A DNA stretch of 64,000 bases. Source: Talpa occidentalis. Lineage: Eukaryota; Chordata; Mammalia; Eulipotyphla; Talpidae. The notes under the pieces are model-generated. The model did no database searches, was not told where the DNA came from, and was given only the letters and a program-made list of their open reading frames with translations. The position numbers and the translations under genes were made by a program. The DNA lies in NCBI RefSeq assembly GCF_014898055.3, contig NW_023603184.1, positions 110,102,615 to 110,166,614 of the forward strand. The letters are read 5' to 3'. This document shows, piece after piece, positions 14,537 through 28,639 of the stretch; the first letter of the stretch is position 1; each line of letters opens with the position of its first letter.

Positions 14537-14558
14537 AAAAAAAAAAAAAAAAAAAAAA
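14537..14558. repeat. Poly(A) run of 22
   Basis: Pure A-run. The flanks are not recognised as a SINE or L1, so it may be the tail of something too old to see, or simple slippage. Confidence 0.9.
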
Positions 14559-17500
14559 GATGATGACAAAGAAAGGACATTATTTTTTTCTAAAAGTGAA
14601 ACAGGGCTGGGTATTTACATTTTGCTTTTTCCTTTTAATATTTTAACTCTAACCATTTTTTTAAACTAAACCATCAGGTGTTAAAACAACATTTCAGGAA
14701 AGCATTTATCTGAAACACTATAGAATATTAAGTTTAGTATCGTTGAGGGTAAAATTAAATAAAGTTATGCAAATAATTAGCTTTTTTAATAACTTATTGC
14801 AATCATCCACAAATCATCTACTAAATAGAGAGTTGCCACAGCTTCTGTCATTCTTAACCAGTTTCTGTTGTATCTTTGCCTTTCCAAAAGATAAAACAAG
14901 TTTCTTATCTTACATTATTTTCTAAATTATCATCCACACACTTCGAGAAGCATTATTAAAATTCAGTGGCTAAGAGAATTATTTAATCTAGAAATATTTA
15001 TTATCCTAAGACACCATTAGATTTATTCTCATATACAGGGATAAGGGAAACAAAGGAAGGAAATCTAATTATTTAAAACAGTAATCCCTTAACACTAGGA
15101 TTTTGTTTTAATTACAAAGAGTGTGTCTTATTAAAATCAAAACAAAGCCTTGTCCTTTAAGGAAGAAACCCCATGTTTCTCTAGTGAACATGTATGCAAA
15201 ATTTCCTGAAGAATGCTTCAACAAATTAATTTTGCTATTCTTCAATTTCCCATGATATAATTGATTCTTAAAAAGAGCATCAAGCAAACAATTATGGGCC
15301 CACCTGTTCACGGAATCATACCAGGCACCAAACAAAGTTAATGGAAATATATTTTGTTCTGTTCCCTATCTCCTCTCCCCCTGTCATAATTCGTACAAAA
15401 TTTCTTGTACTAAAAACAAAGTGTAGGCAACAATATCAAGTAAAACTTGCTAAACAGAATTGTACACTTCAAACATTATTCCAAATACACCAGTGGCTGA
15501 AGACCCTTTCCATGAATGTCCTCCCCAAACCCTGTCTCCTCTAGTGTGCTGGACAGGGTGGGGTGGACAGATGGATAGGAAGCTATGACTAAAAGTAAAT
15601 GGCCTGCTGTACTTGAGGCAAAAAAAATAATAATAATCACTGGAGACTTTCCTTATTTGGTTCTACTCTCATCATCATTGTCATACACACAGAGAGAGAC
15701 TAAACCACAATTTGGGAGAATTATACTCCCCTTTGGGTCCAGTTCACTAGCCCACTTAATGGTTGAACATAGGAACCAGAAGGTTGAGGGAAATACCTCT
15801 TCCTCAAGGGACACTGAGGCCCCTGACTCTATTTCAGGCATAAATGAGTGCTATTTGGGTACTCAGCACAGCCTCACTCAGGTTTTAGCACTGAAACTAA
15901 AACCTTCAGCAATCCTGTCACTCCTCACAGAATTGAGTTTTGGATTGGAAAGCTCACAGACACCACAGAGGCTAAAGCTGGACCACAGCAGGCCCAGCAC
16001 CCAAGGTAACTGGCAAGAACCTCCGCTCAGTTTCAGCCAAGTGATGGCAAACAGGGGACAGAAGGTTGTCCTAATGACATAAGTCACCCCAGGGACAGTA
16101 GCAAGAGCGACTGAATGAGCATGGAGATGTAAATAACATGTTTAGAATCTGGAGGAGTCAACATCTGATGGACAGAAGCAGATGAGTAGATAACGAAAGT
16201 TATTAATTTACAACATAGGTATATACTATGATTAAAGGACTATACCTCTTGCAAATATTTACTTTATTGGGCTTAGATTTGGTATCAAGTATGCAAGTAA
16301 TACAGAATTTTACAGTTTTTCCTCTCATTAAAAAAAAAGACTCTACTTATACTCTTTGTATTAGAAAACACGGACCAAAGAAAACCAACGAAAATTTTGG
16401 TTTTAATTTTATTGAGTTCTAGATTTGCATAAGTGCCACAAATATAAGATCATATAGCTGTCTTTGAATAAACAGCTGTATCTTTTAGCAAGTTGGGGGA
16501 AACAGAAAGAAAAGCATAATAGAAAATGCCAGACAATGGAAATCTATGATCACTGCTTCTTGGTCAAGTTAACATCAAACTAAAAGGGGTTCCACCTGTA
16601 ATGTAACCAATGGTTCGTGTTCCCAAGTTTTTTCCAGACTCCTAGAACAAAGACTTCACAACTTTATAGAAACGTCACTTCCCTTTCCTTTGTCTTTCTT
16701 TACATATTCATCAATGATACTAAGAAAAATAAGCACTCGCACAGGATGTGAATTGAACAATGATATACCGGAATTACCACACATTTTTGTAAAATCCAAA
16801 GAATAATTGGAAAACCACTAGAATGCTATTTTCTGAACTATGCCATAAAACTGACTCAAAATTTTGTTAATATTAATGGCATAAAAACTAGAAAGTGGAC
16901 CTGTTCCGATGAAATACTATAGATTCATGTTAAAAAGTGACCAGTAGGTCAATTTCTAAAAAAGAAACAGTAGATACCACCACAAAACTAGCAGATGTTT
17001 CTTGGGGTCATTTGTACAAAAACATAAGCATATGTTAAAGAAATCTGACACTATCATGGAATCAGTTGGTATCTAAAATAATAGCAGCTCCTTATGGCAA
17101 TATGGTAATATCCATATCAAATGCACAACACATTATGTTGCAACAGTATGTGCAGACAAAAGAGCATCGTGGCAGCAATAATGACCAGAGCTTTCACGAA
17201 GGCAGAAAAATAAAATAAGAAAAAATAAAATTAGAAGATCATACCCAGGGCAGAGTATTGTTTAACAGCAAATTGAACATTATAGATTATTTTATATTTT
17301 CAGAGTTTGCATTTAACAGATTTCACTGAGGTTTTCAAGAGCAGGATACTAACCAAATAAGGATACTAAGGCTTTGATAAGGGCATCCAACATGGGTTTT
17401 CTGATTTCTCCAGTCTTTTCAAAAATAAAGGTGAATACAGTTGTTATTTTCAAAAACTAATGATAGTTGTTTAGTTTAGGAGATGAACACAAATTTTTCA

Positions 17501-18072
17501 TTTCAAAATCATTATGTCCTATACACAGTAGTTAAGCAATTGGTAGCTGGCTGAATCTTTAATGTAAAGCAGTATATAGTATAATAACGGTATTATCAGC
17601 TTCAACTTCAGAAATCAGATATTGGAACTAGTCATACCACCTCTGAAGTATTCAATGTATATAGGGGAAATGCGAATTGTTATTGACTGGACGTCTCATA
17701 AAAGTCAAAGCCAAAAAGCATAGTTTTCTATTCTGATTGTTGAAACTTATTTATGCTCTAGGAATGTTAAATTTGAATAAGCACTTAGATTTTCAATGCA
17801 CAGATTACTCCATGCAAAAGAATGGGATACAAGAGGAGTGTAGTAAATACCTAACAAAGTGTTCAAGTACCAAGAAATTTGAGGAAAATTAGGTGCACCC
17901 ACGAGATGCTTCCATGGCATTAGTAACAACAGATTTGGTCTCAGTGTAAACCGTCCAAACAACCTGGAAAACAAAAGATTTGTCTTATGTTCAGATGGCA
18001 GAGTAGTAGACATTTTTCCCCACATATGAAAAATGCTAATCTTAATACAAATATAATTTTCCAAGAAAAAAT

Positions 18073-18393
18073 TATTTCTACTTTTATTTTTTTAATTAGT
18101 TCTGTTTTTATTTTTTTAAAAAGATTTACTTATACAAGGGGTACAGGGGTACAGGCCAGAGGCATGGGAGGGTGAGAGAATTCACCAGAGACAGAGTGGA
18201 GAGCAGAACAAGCAGACAGACCAAAGACACTGCTGAGGGGAGCAGCAGGTGAGACATGAGAGGTGAGACAGCCCCATGTGGGTTTCTCCCTGGCCGGTTG
18301 GGAATCGAGCCCGCACTGCAGAGGCTTTGGACAGGCTTCACAGCACGGCACTCAACCCACTGCACCACTGGGAAGGCCCTATTTCTACTTTTA
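18073..18393 (-). mobile_element. Older, diverged copy of the tRNA SINE
   Basis: Head at 18379, body with small deletions and a duplicated GGGGTACAG near the tail. Target duplication TATTTCTACTTTTA at 18073-18086 and 18380-18393. It groups with the copies at 37011 and 60431, not with the young group. Confidence 0.85.
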
Positions 18394-21300
18394 AAATAAG
18401 AGTTTATTAAAAATCAAATGCCATGACAGAAGCGTATTCATGTTATTTAGTTTGCTCTATTCAAATAATTATCTAAGATAAGTGGGCTATGAAAGGGACT
18501 TTTAAAATGCCAATATTGACCCAGATTTTAACTATAGTAAGTTTTCATCTGTATGATGGAAACAAGAAAAAAACATACTATCTTTCCTTTACACCTTCAA
18601 TACATGAAAACATACCTAAAAAATAGGAAACCAATAGATGCCAACAGCTGCTCCAATTTATTGATCTTATTTTTCCTGCACAGATGGACACTAGTACTTT
18701 GAATTATGTGGTTGAAACATTTTGTAACCCTAAAAGTTTAATTTTCAGTAAATATTATTTAGACAAAATAAATCCAACATGAGTATTTTATAAAATAAGT
18801 GTTTTCTGAATTTAATAGTTATTTTCTACATATAAAATTGACATTTAAAATTATTTCACTGATTTTTAATATTTCAATCACATACCTAAGTAATATGAAT
18901 ATATGAAGATCATTACCAAAATTTAATGAATACTGTTTTCAGAAAATTACCTTAAATTTGTTTTTGAGTAGCCTCAGTCTGGTAAGAAACAGGACACAGG
19001 AGGAGATAGCCCGCGACTCATGGGGAAAAAATACAAACAAACCCACAGATCTTAAGTTTGCCAAAATTCAATTATAGCCTTTCCAGAGCATTTTCTCTAG
19101 CTTGTGAATTTTTCAAGTTCTCAATTTCCCTTCTGTCATTGCTAGTCATCGGCATATTTGGTGCTTGGAAGGGTGTTTCAAATAAAATGCATCTCACTTG
19201 CTGATCTGCGAGCCTAAAAATGTTGTAAAACACAGTCTATTAAAAAATATAGTTATGTTGCCTTTGACAGGTAACAATCTAATTTTAGGAATCTATTCCA
19301 AAATATACTTTTGAAAGGGCTATGTAATTTTTTTAATTTCACAACACTTTGTACTAGCAAAGAAAACTAGAAATAAAACTTTCAGCAGAAAGCTAGTTCA
19401 ATAAGCAATAGTACACAATGGATGACTGTGCTGTTATAAACGGAAATGAGGACTCTTGCCATATACTTTAGGGTGATCTGCTGGGTGTTAATTGAAAAAG
19501 AAATCAAGATGGGAAAAAGTCTATGTAGTATGTTACTATGCACATAAAAAGGTGAGTAGGGAATAAAAGAATATATGTAACTGTTTGCTTACATTTTAAA
19601 ATTAAAAGAATAAACCAAAAATTTGGACAACTAAGCTTACATATTATAGTACGGAAGGGGAAAGGGGACCCAGATAAAACTATACTTTCCAGAATATAGC
19701 TTGCTTGGTAGATTTGACTTTGGGACAGACCATATATTTTTAATGTAGCAATGCCCAAAACTAAAAGTAAAATGACACAAGTAATTCTGCATATGGAAGT
19801 GGGGGTGTCTACCATCACAGATAGGAAGGATTTTGAGTATCTTTAAATCACAGTAATTTTACTACACATAGCATATACTCTAATAACAACAAAAACAAAA
19901 TTATAGAATGACCTTAAATAACTCTCAGTGATTATGTTGAAAGCATTGGGGTTATTCTATAACGTATATATGTATTGTAGAATAAAGCAAGTGTGTAACG
20001 AATCAGGATTTTAAGGGTAAGAAAAAGAAAGTAAAAATATTTACTCCTGTACTTGAACTGGAAGTATCATAATTCCATGAAGAATTCCCTCCTTAGGGAA
20101 AAAAAACTATCTTTCCTAGCAATTTTCTGAAAAATCTAGGAAACAGGACCTACTAGGGGAAGTATTAGTAATGAGCACACCCAGTGGTCTCTAGATCCTA
20201 CTCAATAAAAGGAACAACACCTCCTTTAATGATAGGGTTGATGCCAGTTCTGAAGCATAAAATATTCATGATGATTCTGGAATATCTTGCCATTTCAAAA
20301 AACAAGGAAACTCTCAGAGGAGGCTAAGGAATTTTCAAAAGGACAGAGTAACCAGAATGAGAACTTGAAAGGGCTCTTATTTTCAACTTGAAAGTCAACT
20401 TGGTATTGTCTCAACCATCTTCCCCAGTGAGCTCTCAGGCTCTTCCTGGGGCCGGCTTCACTCTACAGGTTCCCTCTGTCCCTCTGCACTTCCCAATCAC
20501 CTGGCCCACTGCACTGCTGTCACACATTGCTCCTGCCCTCACTGTCAATCAAGAGACTAGCTCCTGTGGGAGAGAAGCAGCCTCACTTTCCCCTGGAGGT
20601 CAGTTCTGCTCCATGCCTTGAGCTGCTCACTGCATCTAGTGTCTCAGTTTGGAAACCCAAACTGGCACCATGACCTCAAGTTCATTCCCACAGATTCAAG
20701 TAGTTTCCTGAACCCCTTCCCCATTCCCCACTTTATCCCCTCCTCTGAAGTAACACCTTCCTGCACAAAATTGCAGGAGGGCAGAGGAGTAGCTTCATAC
20801 AAAAAAAAAAAAAAAAAAAAAGAAATTGTCCCAAATACACAGTTGGGACAATTGAGACAGCCACTACTGTGAACTAAAATTTGTTTAAATACCTGAGTTA
20901 GTAATAGTGACATTAACAAAGCTCATTGGTTGCTGGAGCTGCCGGCTTGTCCTTTCGAGGAAGATCTTGTCTTCCCCCTGCAAGGAGTGTGGTAGTTGAC
21001 AGGTGAAGCTGTTGGTTCCATCAGATCCATGTCAACTGGAGCTAAGGTCACAAATTTCCCCGGCAATTCCCTCTCCCATGTGTTTTCACTCATGCCTAAA
21101 AACATTTGAGATTTGTCCATTTCCGCCAAATTAGGAATGAAAATGGGTAGTCTCTCCCAAGCTCTCACCATAAGTAAGCAAAGACTTTATCAGCTATGCA
21201 TCATCATGCACTAAGGCTCTCCCTGTCCCCATAGGCTTCACCCTCCCCTCCGTTCACAGTATCATTTTGAGAGGGTTAACTTTCAGAATATGATGCCAAT

Positions 21301-21999
21301 GTGCTTCCTCCCTCTTTTACCTTCATAGACATTTTCCCCCAATCTCTTTCTATTCCTATGGGAAACTGCGGATCAGACAATTCAGTTTACTCAAAAACTA
21401 AGCTACAAGAAAAAAAAAAAAAAAGGAAAAATCTGTGGATTCAATAATGTAACTAAAGGCAATATGAATCTTTTTTCAATGTTGATTTACATAAAAATGG
21501 GAAAAAGAAACAGGAATCTGAACTCTGAATGGGTATTTAAGAATATAGAGGATTGTTTTAAATTGGAAGAGTGATATTGTGATTACATAGCATGATTTTT
21601 AAAATCCCTGCCTTGTTTATACTTGTAATTATATAATATCTAGGAATAGCTTCCAACCACTCCAGAGAAGGGAGGAAATATAGGGTCTCCATGAAACCCT
21701 ACTGATCACGAAACCCTTTAAGTTCAGTGTGCTACAGTTTACTTACCATCTCACTCCTCACTCAGCTCTACATGGAAATAATTTTTTAAAACTACCAGTT
21801 TCACCATTTACTCAGAACTTGGCCACTCTATAGTGGAAGAGTCTTAAAGGCTTGAAAAAAGCCAGACAATATTGTTTTAAAGGTTTTTTATTGCAGTTTG
21901 GACCATGATCCTACATCATCACTAACTAGAACATCAGACTCCTAAAAGCATTATGGGGGATTCTTTCTTGCTTAATTGTGGATGCAGCATAACCTAACA
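18394..21999. other. CERKL intron: mostly unassigned
   Basis: A-runs at 20801-20821 and 21410-21424, a perfect hairpin at 20824-20853, and a C/T-rich block at 20400-20640. No exon recognised. Confidence 0.55.
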
Positions 22000-22225
22000 G
22001 GAATAATGTGGGTTCTGGGGTCAGACTGGTGGTGAATCCCAGCAACTCCATTACTAGTGGGACCTTCAGCAAGTTAGTTAACATCTCTGGGCCCTAGGGA
22101 TAAAAACCTTAGCTGGACTACATCATCATGTTGGAAGATTACACAAGATACTTAGCATAGGACCTGGCAGAGTAAACATCAGAGTATGTTCACTGTTTTC
22201 AAACACTAGATACTATTTATTGTGC
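22000..22225 (+). mobile_element. MIR SINE
   Basis: GGGTTCTGGGGTCAGACTGG, GTGAATCCCAGC, CCTTCAGCAAGTTAGTTAAC, and the late AGGACCTGGCAGAGTA are in MIR order. Confidence 0.8.
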
Positions 22226-22349
22226 AATCACAAAGGTAGTTTCCAGAACACTGCTCCTGATGAAAACCATAGCTTTCTGTAGAAATAAATATTAAAACCC
22301 ATGCCTTGAAATAAAGGGAACATTTTCAACTCTTTAATTATAAGAGGTT

Positions 22350-22535
22350 TGTTGTCCAATATGAGCTCAACTAGCTGAATTTGGTATTAAATTTAAATTA
22401 AGTAAAATGTGAAGTTCAGTTCCTTAGTCATGCTAGCCACATTTCAGATGCTTAGTAGCCACATGTGGCTGGTGCCACCACGTTGGACAGTCCAGACACA
22501 GAGCATTCCCTCAGCACAGAAGGCTTAACTGAACA
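22350..22535 (+). mobile_element. DNA transposon fossil (hAT-like, family unsure)
   Basis: TTGTCCAATATGAGC near the left end and GCCACCACGTTGGACAGTCC near the right, with TAGCCACATGTGGCTGG between: an arrangement seen in a common mammalian MER-type element. Confidence 0.55.
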
Positions 22536-23839
22536 GTCATGCTGTAGTATTTACTCTGCATTTGTTTCTCTGTGTGGACCAATTGACACAGCTTTCTCAA
22601 TAAAAAGCTAATATTTATGCAATATTAGCTTTATACAATATTTATATAGTAGGTTAATAGACCTGTCAAAGCATTTAAAGTTTTCATAAACAAAACATTA
22701 GTTACTTAGAAAGCTTGATTTTTCACACCCATCTTTAAAATGCCTCCAAATTTGACAGCTTAGGAACGTATACTAACAATTTTTTTTAAAGAAATGTTCT
22801 CTTTCTAATAAGTAGACTGATGAATCAAAGCATCATGTTTTACTGTGTAATTAGTCCTTCAATAATTCACATGGTAATAGGTCATTTTGGGGTTTAACCC
22901 CTGCTTCCATTATTTCTGACCACACGGTTCACCAACAGATGTCTCACTTTGGATGTACACAACAGAAGACTGGGATCTGTTTCACGTACATCTGTTCCCA
23001 AACAGCTTAGGCAGATTAATACTTATAATGTACCCAGCTCTGCTAAGTCCCACATAATCACTAACTCTTGTTTTAAAATTGATTGTGTTTTTCACATTTT
23101 TCCACATTGCCTTTCCCATTAATCTTCCAGCAAATAAGTGCTTACGGAAACTTAAAATACAGGAATATCATGTTAACTCCTGTAAAAAACAAAAATAACA
23201 CTTTCAAGACCTTATTTTAAAACTGGTCTCAGATTTTCTGATCACTGCTCTAATTAGGCTGAATCCAATCATTGCCAGAATAACATGAAGTTGTATAACC
23301 TGAGGGAGTGAGTCTATGAAAAATAAGAGAATTGCAAGCCATAACTAATACTTGAAACCCACACTTTACATTTTTAAAAATATTTAAAGCATAATATTCT
23401 AATACTAGCCAAACATATTGCATCCTTGCTTATAAATTGGACTAGAGGACAGAGGAAATAAAAGAATAAAGAAAGGAAAAGCTGGTGCTTTTGTCCATCA
23501 TGAAAAAACTACTTCACTAGACTTCACCAATAATTTTCTATCAAAAAAATGATTTCCTTCTTTCCAAAGACATGACCTGTGCTGAGGTGACTGCCCACCT
23601 CTCATCATTGTGCCCTGAAGCTGGGGAAGGGGAGCAGGGGGCTTGGCCCCACATTTCCCATGCGATTCATCTAATTAGGTATTCATTAGGGCTGTGAAGA
23701 TCCTGCCATAAAATATAACACTCCTCCACACACACCAGGTGGTGACCCCACAGATCATTCAAACTTGACTCCAACTTATTAAAATGTCCTAATACTGAAA
23801 CACTATGGAAATAGGCAATTTCTTTAAAATGCAATTCGA

Positions 23840-23960
23840 AAAGATATTATAAATTCTTCAGTTTGCAGGTGAATAAACTCAGCAGGGTTAAGTAAGTTAT
23901 CCAAAGTCAGTTATGAGACACCCCATTGGTTGGAGATAAGAACTCACTTCCTTTGGTGCC
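23840..23960 (-). mobile_element. MIR SINE fragment
   Basis: GTTTGCAGGTGAATAAACTC then TTAAGTAAGTTATCCAAAGT is the complement of the MIR middle region. Confidence 0.6.
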
Positions 23961-24494
23961 CACTCCTGAAATCTTTCTTCCACTGCTAATGGAACAGATT
24001 ATGGACACTGGGACAGGGAGCCTCCTGAAGACCCTACAGTGCTTTTCAGATCTCAAGGTGCTATCTGTTAGTAAATGGTCCCAGCATGAGTTAGGAGACT
24101 GACTTGAGGGCATTTAGCATTTCTATCAGAGATCCCTAACTGCTTATTCTTAAATGTACTAAAATAAGAACTTAATATAGCCTAAATCTACCCATTACCA
24201 ACTCTCCCCACCAGTAACTTTTCCTTTATGGGAACACATTAAAACATTATAAAACACATAATACAGTCACACAATAAACGGATGCTGCTTGGAGATGCAC
24301 AAAAATGTTTATATCATCTGTTTCAGTCTAACATTTCAAATAGAAGTTTACAACTCGGTAAGCATATGTTCCCAGAAGTTTGCCTTTGGTTGAGATTTAG
24401 AAAATATCAACAGACAATTAGTAATGCTTTTGAAAATATTAAATCTAAAAATATCTGAGCCAGTAATAGCGCAAGTTAAGGCTAATTTACAAAA

Positions 24495-24814
24495 TACAGT
24501 AGTGCTCCCTTATCTAGGGGGAATACCTTCTATGAGACCCTAGGGGATGCCTGAAACTGCAGATCGTACTGAAGTCACTATGTACTGCATTTTTTTTTCC
24601 TTTATGCACATACCTATGATAAAGTTTAATGTATTAGGCACAGGAAGAAATTAACAAGTAATAAAACAATGACTATAGCAATACATTGTAAAAAAAAAGT
24701 GAATATGATTGCTCTCAAAAGACCTAATTACAATTTTCAGACCACAGATCAACACAGGTAACTAAAACTGCAGAAAGTACAACTGCAGGTGGAGGGGGGT
24801 GGGGAAGTACTGTA
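24495..24814 (+). mobile_element. Tigger-type (Tc1/mariner) MITE fossil
   Basis: Begins CAGTAGTGCTCCCTTATCT (24497) and ends in the complement-like AAGTACTG (24812), each flanked by TA (24495-24496 and 24813-24814), the target duplication of mariner-type elements. The interior matches the known GGGGGATACCTTCTATGAGACC and CCTATGATAAAGTTTAAT order. No transposase. Confidence 0.75.
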
Positions 24815-25449
24815 TGCAAATTGGTGTGTGGCACCTACCCATGACTCACTTTGAGTTCAATTTTACTTTACCCCTCCCTCCCCCGCTCCCTACCCCCAAC
24901 ACACATACACTGGGAGGTACTACCCTTGACCTGCTCTGCCAGGGAAGATTGCCATGACCCAGACTCTGTCCTTTCTTATTTGGCCTCAAAAGATTCACCT
25001 GACCTCTTCCATTTTTTTTTTTTTTAGAATTGTAATCCTTCCTAGATCACAACTAACTTGCGATTCATATTAACATACTTAAACTGATAATTCCACAATC
25101 ATGTTGTGTCAAGGCCATAATTTGAGATTCCAATAGAGAGCTCATTAGGCACCACTGCAGGCAACAGAGAAGATATTTTCTGAACAGATGACATCTACTA
25201 TTGCATAATAGTGCATAATCCTGGTCAATTTATGCTCTTCTCAATTTATGCCAGCTGAGCAAGATGAAACCTTCCTGCCACGAGCAATGAAGAAATGGGT
25301 CAACATTAGCTAAGAATTTTTTTAAATGCTCTAATGCTTTTAAAAAAGGAGGGGGTGGTCCTCTCTAAGAAATGATGAGGAATCACTCTAAGTGGGAGTG
25401 TAGTAATCAAATTACAATGCAGTGGTTAAAACCAAAATTCATAATCATA

Positions 25450-27340
25450 AGGTTCATTAACAAATCCAGTCACTAAATATTGTTTGGGTGTCAGGCACTT
25501 TTCCAGGTGCTAACAGTAGACAAAACAGATGTTCAAAACACCTTCCCTTCTCTCCATCCAGATCCAGTCATCATTCTTCTCCCCTGCTCTGAGCCTTGGG
25601 CGCTCATACTGCAGCTGACATCAAGTCGTTCCCTGGCTTCTAATTGACTTTGGATCATGGTAAGGGACAAAAAAGAGAGGGCAAAGATATTGAGTCCCTG
25701 CCCTGTGGAACTGGTTGAGGAAGTCAGCCAAGCTGAGGTAAAGGCCACAGTCACTATCCAGTGACCCTCTCCATATAGACTCTTGGATTCAGGTTCAGGC
25801 AACTTCTGCCAGCACTTGCCATCCTGGGCCTAAGAACAATATTGCTTCCCTATTACTAGTCCCAGAGGTACCTCACCCTCCCTACATACTGCCTTTTAAA
25901 AACCCTATTCAATTCGTTCTAGTTTATATAAATTTGCTGTTTGTTTAAACATAGGACAAAACTCCCTACTCTCTGGATGTAGGGTCCTGGTGAGTCAGAC
26001 AGATGATACATGTTACATACATTAGAGGTCACATGCCATTAAAGGACAGAAGCACTAAGGGAGTCAGAGAATATGCAGAGGTAATTTTAAATAAGTGACC
26101 AGGGAAAGCCTCACTGAGAAGATTAACATTTAAGCACAGGCTCAAGGAGAATGCCAGAGAAGCCAAAGTAATTAAAAAAAGCCTGAGCTAGAGTAGTGAT
26201 TGACTGGACAGAGAAGGTGGGTAGGACTGTTGGTTGAGGAGGAGTGAGAGATGGTGAGGGCAAGCTGACCTTCAGATTACTAGCTTAGAGAACATTCCAG
26301 ATAGTGTCCTTAATGCCCGTTCACTTATTAGCCAGCATGTTTATTACTTTTACTGCTATAAGTAACAAATTTTGCCACTACATGCAAAATCCCGTTTCAT
26401 CTCTCACAAACCAAGCAATTTCATCCCTCCTCTCTTCAGCATACCTTAATTTACACACATCTGAAAGGCAAAGTTAAATATTCTGACAAACTGACTGATT
26501 AGATTTTCAAAAGTGATAGGAAAGACAAGACCAGGAGTCTTGGAAGGAAAAAAAGTTTTTCTTATAGACATTAAATTTGATGCATCTAGCAGTGTTTGAA
26601 AACGAGACCAAACACAGATTTGAATGTGTCGCCCGAGGGTAGAGAATTCAACAGTGGACAATGCTACCCAGAGAGCACTGTCCCAGATCTGACGCCTTGG
26701 GAACACCAAAATTTGACAGGCAGGCAGAATGAAGTCCCTCTGGGAAACTGATAAACTAAGGTCTGGTGGTATCACAGAAGCCAAAGTCAAATGAAGGAGA
26801 AATCCGAAAAGGCGACGGCTAACATTTGATCCAGCAATGGAAGGCCATGGCTACCCTTTCCCTGAGCACTTTCAACAGGAACAAAACCATGTCTCAGATG
26901 GTTGAGGACTAACTAATTAAGAGGTGAATTATGGAGGCACTGAGAGTAAACTAATTTTTCTAGAATCTTATGAGAAAGTGAGAAAATAGGCAGGGTAGCA
27001 GCTAGAGAGAAAGGCAGCAGTTAGGACAAGAGAGTCCTGAATAATATCACTGTTATTAAGCGAAAATGCTGAAAAGCTAAGAAATAGAGTATAACAGATG
27101 AGAAATTCCTAGACGAAGCCCAAGAGATTGGTGGGTGGGGGAGTGGTTAAGTTCTTGAACAGGGAGGACAAACATCTATCCTGCTGCCATGGGTGAAGGC
27201 AAATGATGTGGAAATGAGGGTAAAAGAAAGTAAAATGGAAGAGAACTAGCAGGTCTTACTGATTTTCACTAATGACTATGACATCACCATCACCAGTGGC
27301 AGAACTTGCTAAAGAGGGACACTGAGCTGGATGCTGCAAC
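25450..27340 (-). mobile_element. Long decayed L2 LINE
   Basis: The complement carries the L2 order of segments: reverse transcriptase region to 3' end. At 25485-25530 the GTCAGGCACTTTTCCAGGTGC word and at 26095-26200 the GGGAAAGCCTCACTGAGAAG words are typical L2 (minus). The minus frame at 26446-26790 (114 codons, with FQTLLDASNLMSIRKTFF) is a relic of the L2 polymerase region, broken at both ends and without the catalytic YADD. Confidence 0.65.
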
Positions 27341-27584
27341 TTGAAAAAAAGGTAACGAAAACCCCTGGGTAGGGGGGGTGGTAGAGGACCTTCATACATT
27401 TTACTAAATAAAGCTCAGGTTTTTACCTCTGTCTTAAGGTCTCTCCCCATTCTATTTTTTTGTTAAATGTTCTCCTCCTGCTACACTGTGACAGTCTCTC
27501 CCAGTCAATACCCCAGAAAACAGCCTTTTGTTATCTGCCTACATCGAATTCCCTCAACCTGGTATTTTTCTCTTATGTCACAGT

Positions 27585-27965
27585 GGGTAGCGTAGTCTTG
27601 CCCTCAAACTCAGGTCTACCTGGAACTTCAGAATGTGTTCTTATTTGGAAATAGGATTTTTGCAGATGTAATTAAGGAACTCATGACAAGATCAAGGGGA
27701 GCATCCTGGATGTAGGATAGATGCTAATGACTTTGTCCTTACAAAAGAGGACACGCAGAGGGGCAGGCCATAGGAGGAAAAGAGGCAAAGATGAGAAACA
27801 TGCTACCACATGTCAATAAATTCCAGAAGTTGAAAGTCTCTGAGAGCCTTAAGAGGGAGTATAGCCCGAATGACATTTGATTTCAGAATTCTGGCTTCCA
27901 AAGCTGTGAGATAATAAATTTCTGTTATTTTAAGTTTCCAAATTTGTGGGATTTGACACCTAAAC
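27585..27965 (+). mobile_element. MLT1-like LTR
   Basis: Contains GAATGTGTTCTTATTTGG, GATGTAATTAAGGA, GACTTTGTCCTTACAAAAG, and the late AGCTGTGAGATAATAAATTT segment, in MLT1 order. Confidence 0.75.
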
Positions 27966-28639
27966 CCTTCACAAAATACTTACTCCTTACTATTCAACTC
28001 AAGGTCTTTTTGGAAATAAAACTGAAACAATACTGATCCTTCATTAAGAAACACCTGTCAAGTAAAGATATCTCCCTCCTCTGAATGCAAAAATACTTCA
28101 TGGCAGGGCCCCCATCTGATTTTTTTGTATCACTCCACAAAGCATGTATTAGTTGCTTAATGCTTGATGAGTTTCCTATTTTGGAATCTCCTATGTGAGA
28201 ATAAAGGCTTCTTGAAGACAGCTTCATAGATAGCATCTAGCAAATTGCTCTCACACTACGTTAGCACCAAAATATTTAAGGGAATACTGCCAATCAGATT
28301 AACATCTTGATTGACCAGATCTAATACATTAAATTAAAAACATTTCTATGATCAAGAAAAAAAGACCCAAAGAAAGCAGTGGAGCTTTGGTGCCTCTCAT
28401 CTTGACTTACAGGTTTTCCTCACAGCCCACTTCTAAAGAACAATAATCAGAGTCCAAGTCACCCTTATTCCAAGTCCCCTTTATTCCAAGTCCCAGTAAA
28501 GAGGACTATAGTTACTATTGTTATACTCATCTGCCCTGCCAACAAGCCCATTCACTAATCACAATTTGGGCAGTGAAAGCTTTCAGAAAATACGTTAGTG
28601 TCTTTGCTCATTACTCAAGTTGGAAAATTAGGGAATGTG

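Larger units (their letters stand above)
11190..18072. other. CERKL intron: mostly unassigned
   Basis: Contains the MLT1-like LTR at 13321 and the A-run at 14537. A 165-codon plus frame at 15585-16082 is the longest in the intron but resembles nothing known (see findings). Confidence 0.55.

Noticed and set aside
17747..18064. 105-codon minus frame as a CERKL exon
   Set aside because: It does not resemble any CERKL segment I know, and no acceptor/donor pair with right phase was evident.
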